From NCBI GenBank assembly GCA_020205615.1, contig JAINUW010000730.1, positions 124,001-188,000 on the forward strand: a stretch of DNA of 64,000 nt, in the 5' to 3' direction. The notes below the pieces were generated by a model. It saw only the letters and a program-made list of their open reading frames with translations. It was not told the DNA's origin and did not search any database. Every line of letters starts with the position of its first letter. The first letter of the stretch is position 1. Origin of the DNA: Panax quinquefolius (taxonomy: Eukaryota > Streptophyta > Magnoliopsida > Apiales > Araliaceae). Shown piece by piece: positions 57,127-64,000 of the stretch. Position numbers and translations under genes: made by a program.

Positions 57127-60100
57127 TGTGACGCACACAAATCCAGGTCCCTTTGAACCTGAATTCGGTCCGCCACGATACTACTATCGTCAAACTATTT
57201 ATATCTTTTATTCATAACTGAATGAATATAACTTTGCTTATTACAATTTAGAAAATAAATTCATTCCATTTCCAGGATCTGTATAATGACCCCAAACTTT
57301 TATAAATTTCTAATCTTGGTCATTTACTATTCCAGTTTTACATCACATTCGATGTTATAAAAATATGCGGAATAATTTAAAATTTTTCAATCTCCTTTGA
57401 AAAATAAATCTTTTATTGATTTCTTAACTTGAATCAATTATAAATCCCTAAATCAAATTATTCTATGATTCACTTTATTCAATTTTTGTATAAATCTTTA
57501 CATCTCGATTCGAATTTCTCTATGTATCACATAGTACAACTTAACATGTATTACACATTATAAACTACTATCATGTACATCTACTAGAACCTAAACATGG
57601 TTCAAGAGCATCTAGTTAAATAATAAATCAATCTCCTTCGATACCATTGAACTTTATCAATCAAATAGCACGTAACCTTTACCGTGTATCCTTAACCTGC
57701 AAAAGTGGTTATTTGCAAGGGTGAGCTCGACAGCCCAACAATTCTAACAGTTTTCATACAGCACATAACATATAATAGCATATTCGGTTCATGCATTCAT
57801 AATCAATTAATATTTACTAAGCATGTTACTTCTCACATAACAGGCATAGAGATTTACTTCACAATCATATAATCAAATATCAACTTTCAAATTTCATACA
57901 TATTTCATATGCATTTCATATATATACATCAACATTTGAATAGCATAATATAGGTCAACTAACAGTTATCAAATTCATATATCAAATAGGAACTGAAAGA
58001 CTTGCCTGATTCATAGTTTATCAACTATGACTTAACTGCTTAAAGCTTATCTGCACTTTGTGTATTCCTACACAGTTATATAATCATGGATTCATATCCA
58101 TTAATTATACATTTCATACATTCTTAATTTAATAATAATGTTACATTGTTTCCTAACTAGATTCGTAAAACCTATATTTCAAACTACTTAGTTCCATATT
58201 GATTTATTTCAATCAATAAGGCTTAACAACTTTCTTTAACAAGATTCGATATTATAAGCTTTTAAACCATATATTGTTACTAGTAAGCCTCTAATATCAT
58301 GCTCATATGTATCTATCTCATTTACATAGTCATAGCATAGCTCATACTTTTAAAATATGCTTAAATAACTTATTTCATGCTTGAGTAGTTGAGTGCACAT
58401 ATCATTCATGTTCAAAGGCATATACAACTCTATCATGCTTTCTTATAAGGTCATAATGCAAGTAATACAATGCTCATCAAAGTTAGATTCTAAAACTTTT
58501 AAATTTCTCTTTAAAACACATATTAAACCGAGCTTGACAACCTTTTATGTGCAATATACGTTGAAATTACATTTCTTGTCCATCCGCGCACATAACTAGG
58601 CCATAATCATATGTTCCGAAAGTCGAAACTTAAAAGAAACAAAGTTCGTCAAGTTTCATTTTCAAAACTTCACGTTTTTCTTTCAAAAGACTTTAAACCA
58701 AGCTATATGAATCTAGAATATGCAAGGTAACTTTAAAACCACATTACATGTCCATTGATATGTGTACATAGTGTCCAAGTTCAGAACTCAAAGGACACCA
58801 ATTTCATCAACTTCCGTTTCTCAAAAACTTTAGGTTTTCTTTTAGAAAATCATGTTAACGCATTTCATTATGAGTAAAGAAATCTTAGCTATATGACATC
58901 TCTATTATCATGCATATTTGTGTTTTATAACTTAGAATAAACTATTCCATCGTCGGGAGCACTATACTTGTGTATGTGCTAGTTCGACGCCCTTCGATTG
59001 CCTCCAATTACATAACAGTCACAAAGATGACTATTTTTACCCATTCTAACGACCTCAAATTGAAACACTTAAAAAATAAAAGTTGTAGGTCTATTCGTTC
59101 TCCTTCCGGATCATTTTGAATCTTCTCAATCGGAGTCCGTATGAAAAGGTTATGGCTGTTTTACCAAATCAGCTAAAATCAGTCATTGCAGAACACCTCC
59201 CCCCCCCCCACTGGGGCGGGGGTTTTGCCCAAAAAGTAGCCCACCGGTGTGGGCCTAGCTGCTGCAAACTCGAATTTCATTCCCTGTTATGAACCATCAT
59301 GCCAAAATTTCCTTCTAACCTTCATAATTTGAGTTATACATGTCCAAATTAGTTCATTTTTGATTATATGGGTTTGCAACTCATAAAACTACAACATACC
59401 AAATACCCATCAATTAACATAAATATTAACTAACCCAAATATGAATTTATAACTCATGTTCATACTAATTTTCATGTTTTCAAAAGTTTAGTGAATTCAT
59501 TCACTACGAATTCGTTTCTAAACCAAATTGGTCAGTTTAACTCTCGTTGTTTTCGCATATGACTATGTTAAAAGTGTTTAGCATCAATTGACACATTCTA
59601 TCATGCTTCAACCACAAACTTTTCAACTCAAAACAAGTATTATAGTACTTTTCTAAGAACTTTGCAAAACTTGAATTCAATAACATGTAGAGGGATATTA
59701 CCTTCTGAAGTTGTGAAGTAAACTCTTTGCTTTCAAATCTCAAGTTTCCTCTCCAACTCAATAACACTCACACACACAAATTTCTGAACTTCACAGAGTG
59801 ATCAACAAGAATTCTGAGAATGAAACTTGCTTCATTTATAGGGTAACTTTTTGACCAACATTGGAACTTTGCTCAATGGAATGAAGAAGAAACTAATGGT
59901 TCATGAGAAGTTTGTGGAAAATCAAATCAACCCACTCCCCTTGTCATCATTTGGAAGCTATGGATTTTGGAGAAGAAGAAACAAGCTAGCTAGCTAGCCT
60001 TTTGTATTTCACGTGTACGAAGAAATGACACACAATTTGGGACACTACCCTTCAAACTCATCATTTTGTATTACTATTAGCATACTTAGGTTTATTTGAT

Positions 60101-61506
60101 ATTTGTCTAAAAGTGATCATACATATACACCCACTTTTACATTACACATAGAATTTATATAATCCATGTACTTTGGTTTATTTCAATTAATATTTTTATT
60201 GGTGTAATTATAAAATAATTGGATATTCTCAATCCATCATTTTCCATAAAAGTTATCATCTCAAATACACTCAATTATTATAATGATAATTAATATCAAT
60301 TATTTATTAACTCACCATTTATTTTCTTTTAATACTTTCGATTAAATCTCCCTTTGTTTTAACTTCCCTAGTTATGCCACACAAGACATAATTATGTGAA
60401 CATCGTAACAAGCTTATAATAATATAATCTCACAAAATAACATTATTCTTAACTTTACATCTTATAATATGGTTATGGAAGTGGTCCATTGCACCATGTT
60501 ACATTTTATTATCTCACTTGTACATAATGCTAACATACAAGCCTTTATACTTATGTTTCATATACTTCCTATATTATATAGTTACCATTGAAGTGTCCCA
60601 CTTCATTTCATATCATATAGATGTAGCTACTATATAATATAAAATCATTGCACATACAAATTAATTCCTTCAATTATCCATTCATTAAATTATTTAATGA
60701 ATGCATATTCCATCACTTTGCCACACTAGGCGTATCTCACAAGCTTACATTAAGCTTATTCTCATTTTTATTACTTACTCATTTACCACGAACCTTACTA
60801 TTTATAATATGTTCAATTTTACATCGAACTATTATATCACAAGATTCACATATATAAATATATCATGAATGGAGATATTTAAATATTCTTTATAACATTC
60901 GCGGTAATATAATAACTCAAGTTATTAGAATAACTTTGTTTTCTTTTAACTTTAACCCTCTTGGAAATACATTACTATAATTAAAATTATGTATTTCACC
61001 ATAACATAACATACGATGTTTTTTATCATGTTTCCTCTAAATATAGGAACTAATCATAATAAAACGATTTACTCATTTTCTCAAGATATTATTGTTAATA
61101 TAATATCTATGTATTATTAAAATATTTACATGCACGCATTTACGTACACACTATATATAGAAAATAAGTTTATTTCTTATTATGATAAATTGTTTTCATC
61201 AACTTATATAGCAAATATGTTTTAATATATTTATCATATTACTTACTCATTCACATTTCCTCGTATAAAGCTATATTATAAGGTAATATCAAAATAATAT
61301 TCCCTTTTATTAAAATAATCAAATGCTAGAATTTATTTTAATATCCTTTATTAGAAATATACTATAATTATTTCTCTTTCCTTTTCATAAATTGTCTCAA
61401 CATAATTTCTTTAATCTATACATTTAACCATATCTCAATATTAATCAATAAATCTCTAACCAATATTTATCTAAAGATATATCGATTTTCTTCTCTCGTC
61501 AACAAC

Positions 61507-61551
<45 letters not shown>

Positions 61552-62028
61552 ACTCTAAACCTAGCACATATCGAGTCTTTAATAGTATTCAATATAGTAC
61601 ACTGAGTGGTTTCCCACAAATAACCAACAAATTAGTTTCCGTCTCGTCTACACTATTTTCACAGTGAGTTAGATCGATTACTAATTCGTACATACCTCCG
61701 CTCTCTGAAGGAATCGTTTAGCCCAGCCCCTATACATCCACCATTAAAGGGTACGTTCACACCGCCTTAGAATTGATACTTACTCGTACATACTCAAGAA
61801 ATTGGTGATTATCAAGGACATTTAATGTCACCAACTTACTATGATAAAATAATTTCACATAAATTATTTAATATCGATAGATAAATTTATATCCATCTTT
61901 TTTACTTCAAATAACTCGCCTCTTCAATAAATAACAAATATATAATAATAATATATTCATTAAACACAGAAATCACTTATTGCATTGTTTATATTATCCC
62001 ATGCAACACCATACCACATACCTCACAA

Positions 62029-62125
<97 letters not shown>

Positions 62126-62209
62126 TCTTATTCGAACCATTCTCATGCCTTAAGAATTTTATTTACTAAATTCTTATTTTAATAATTTCTAAAAATTTGG
62201 GTTCTTACA
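57127..62209 (-). mobile_element. D 5' LTR (right, 5,083 bp)
   Basis: On the minus strand it starts TGTAAGAACCC (62209) and ends TGTGTGCGTCACA (57127). Candidate intron: donor AAG|GTAATATCC at 59701, CTCACCCTTGC box, acceptor TTTTGCAG ending 57697 (2,005 bp). A run of ten or so C bases lies at 59199-59209. A 69-codon ORF (60648-60857) is identical to one in the left LTR (53545-53754), but that is simply shared LTR sequence. Confidence 0.92.
62032..62124. repeat. (TA)n microsatellite in D right LTR
   Basis: About 46 uninterrupted TA units; it yields a meaningless Tyr-Ile repeat ORF. Confidence 0.97.
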
Positions 62210-64000
62210 AGTATCAAGAGTTTTCAATAAGTATCGCTATAAACTGAAGTACATCCACAGAATTTCAAAGTTTATTCATTTCAAGTTTCAATAAGAATGA
62301 ACATTGAGCAGTCACTAAGGACTAAGAACTCTTACTAGAATTAAGAATATTATACTACAATCCAATATAAACAAGTACAACAGGTGATCAACCTAAAGTA
62401 CCCTACATTGTGCATAACATTTAAACATGCTAGTATGTGCACACGTTGGTTCCCCGACAATTTTATAATTTCCCCTTCAATGAGGGTTGTTCATCTTAGT
62501 AGATTTACGAGAGTCCGCACCAAGTCAATTGGTTTGGATAGATTTCTAACACATGATAATAGTCTAGCCGAATCAAAGGCTTAGACAACTTTTATTATGT
62601 ATTTAAGAACGATAAGTTCAATGCTTGAAACAACGTCAAGGTATACAAATGATTTCTGAATAGAAATAGACATTTGCTCGATATAAATATGATTGACATG
62701 GCAATAATTCGGATTATACAATATATACGGTGTAAGAATTAGGAAACTTGTGTATCATATATTCCTTGCATGAAATAAATGCATAGGTTAGGATACTTGC
62801 ATCAAAGAGATAAGTTTTAGATACTTTCCTTTAGCGTTGATTACCATTTATAGCGTAAAGTCACCCCAATGAACTATATTATCCTATTAATGTATGTATA
62901 GGTATCCATTAGTCACACACACTTTGACATACATATCCACATACATTCATCACACATATCTAAACTTATATAGGCTACACACAGTCAACTACTTTTAAAA
63001 TCTTTAGGAACATTTTTAAATCTCTTATACTATCTCATATGTGAAACACTAGTTAAGTTACTCATTCCAGTTTAAGTTGTTTCACAAATACGTGTTAAGG
63101 ACCTTTAAGCTAAGTTTGGCCCTTTTTATTTACTTTCGACAATTTTTAAGTTAATTATAAATTTTCCTTTTACAAAGTCAAAAGAGCTTATTATATCAAT
63201 TACTAACCATAGCGTTCATTAAATCACATAACATTGCCAAACAACCTTTTTCTATGAATGCTCGCATATAATAGATTTATTTGTATGTAAATAGTATTGC
63301 TCTCTACTAAGAACTCTTTTAGTTCATGCTTGCGTAGTTTATATTGTGCTTTAACTAGAAGTGTGAATATGTCGGTTATCTCTAGAGGCATAGAGCATCC
63401 TATCATAACTGTTCAAAAGTTCACAATACGAGTCATAGAGTTTTCAACTCAATTAGTTCTCAAGTCTTAGAATTTCATGACCAACAAACTAAGTATGTAA
63501 GGTACATTAAATTCACATTTCAAACCCATTTATAAAACTAACTAAATTATAACATGTGCTCAAAAGGTTATATTTCAAAAAGGCGTAAGGTTTTATAAAC
63601 ATGGTTTTCGTCTTTTAACTTTTCTTTCAAAAGGTTATAATGCAAACTCCAAACCTACTAAAACATCTTGCAACATGCACTGACACATGTCTAAGGATTA
63701 TGTATGCTCCTTAAGTTAAGTCAAGTTAGGACTTCTTGTATCAAAAATCAAAACAGTAGTATAAGTCATTATAGAATTCCCCCTCCCCCCGCCGTGGAGG
63801 GCATAGCTACTGCAGAAACCCACCCTTCCCTCGCTAAGCGGCCTTTTATCTGTGCGGGACTTTCGGCAAGGTATAGCTCTCGAGTTAGAACAATGACACT
63901 CCCTTATTACGAGCTAATATGCCAAACTCCCATCCAAACAGCAATGTAATGATACTTAATTGATATAAACTTACTATTAAACATCCCTAACATGCTTCTA
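62210..64000 (-). mobile_element. Inverted LTR-like fragment E (C-related), runs off window
   Basis: No TG/CA edge is visible at 62210. The stretch 62390-62560 matches, on the minus strand, the C LTR around 47280-47400 (both have the GTGCGGACT-type box and AACAACCCT). The part 63760-63920 matches D around 59190-59310 loosely (CATAGCTACTGCAGAAAC, then TAATATGCC). The rest is AT-rich without ORFs. It may be LTR or internal sequence of a relative of C and D. Confidence 0.5.

Larger units (their letters stand above)
49917..62209 (-). mobile_element. Element D: inverted, large-LTR, non-coding (LARD-like)
   Basis: Minus-strand order: 5' LTR 57127-62209, PBS, about 2.0 kb internal region, PPT, 3' LTR 49917-55100. 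The internal region has no gag or pol ORF, so D is non-autonomous and resembles large retrotransposon derivatives (LARDs), though its LTRs outweigh the internal part. Flanks are ACCTT and AGTAT, so there is no TSD; an end was rearranged, or the two LTRs come from different insertions. Confidence 0.88.

Noticed and set aside
61985..62182. Tyr-Ile repeat ORF
   Set aside because: Translation of a pure TA microsatellite.

Overview
This is a plant nuclear window made almost entirely of nested long terminal repeat (LTR) retrotransposons. I see no intact host gene, rRNA, tRNA or CRISPR array. The plant call rests on Ty3/gypsy gag and pol relics, primer-binding sites (PBS) matching initiator-Met tRNA, polypurine tracts (PPT), 5-bp target-site duplications (TSD), U3 TATAAATA boxes and AAACCCTAA teloboxes. 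The DNA is strongly AT-rich, which fits gene-poor heterochromatin of an angiosperm. The species cannot be named from the sequence. Family letters used here (A, B, B-prime, C, D, E, G, H) are local labels.

Layout, left to right. 1-2261 is an inverted LTR (G), cut by the window edge. 2262-19013 is an inverted, decayed family-A gypsy element (A1): a 3' LTR fragment, a protease and gag relic, a PBS, and a 5' LTR split by an 11.5-kb family-B block. That block (5967-17507) reads LTR, 333-bp internal domain, LTR, 333-bp internal domain, truncated LTR. 19014-19345 is a minisatellite, followed by 1.4 kb without recognisable features. 20766-24961 is an inverted solo LTR (H) with a near-perfect TSD. 24962-26770 holds older LTR debris. 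From 26771 an inverted LTR (B-prime) is interrupted by two structurally complete family-A elements: A2 (27074-34435, TSD TCATA) and A3 (34936-43010, TSD ACAAC). 44794-49916 is the 5' part of a gypsy element (C) with gag, protease and the start of reverse transcriptase. 49917-62209 is an inverted element (D) with 5.1-5.2-kb LTRs around 2 kb of non-coding DNA. 62210-64000 is an inverted LTR-like fragment (E).

How the parts relate. A2 and A3 share the same internal joins, which remove most of reverse transcriptase/RNase H and the integrase core. Each nevertheless has its own TSD, so family A probably spread as a non-autonomous element using enzymes supplied by other copies. Family B goes further: it keeps the A-like leader with PBS and the A-like 3' end with PPT, but has no coding sequence, and over 90 percent of it is LTR. 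Family D is a third non-autonomous design.

The most interesting pattern is shared by the LTRs of families A, B, C, D and H. Downstream of the promoter there is an (A/G)AG|GTA splice-donor motif, and 1.2-3.0 kb later an acceptor. The acceptor has a CTCAC branch-point-like box whose A lies 25-27 nt before the terminal AG. This suggests a conserved intron carried inside the LTR itself. The A and B clades also carry a 19-bp tandem repeat of GAATATTC, a heat-shock-element-like palindrome, in U3. All coding remnants are pseudogenes. Splicing, heat response and trans-mobilisation are inferences.
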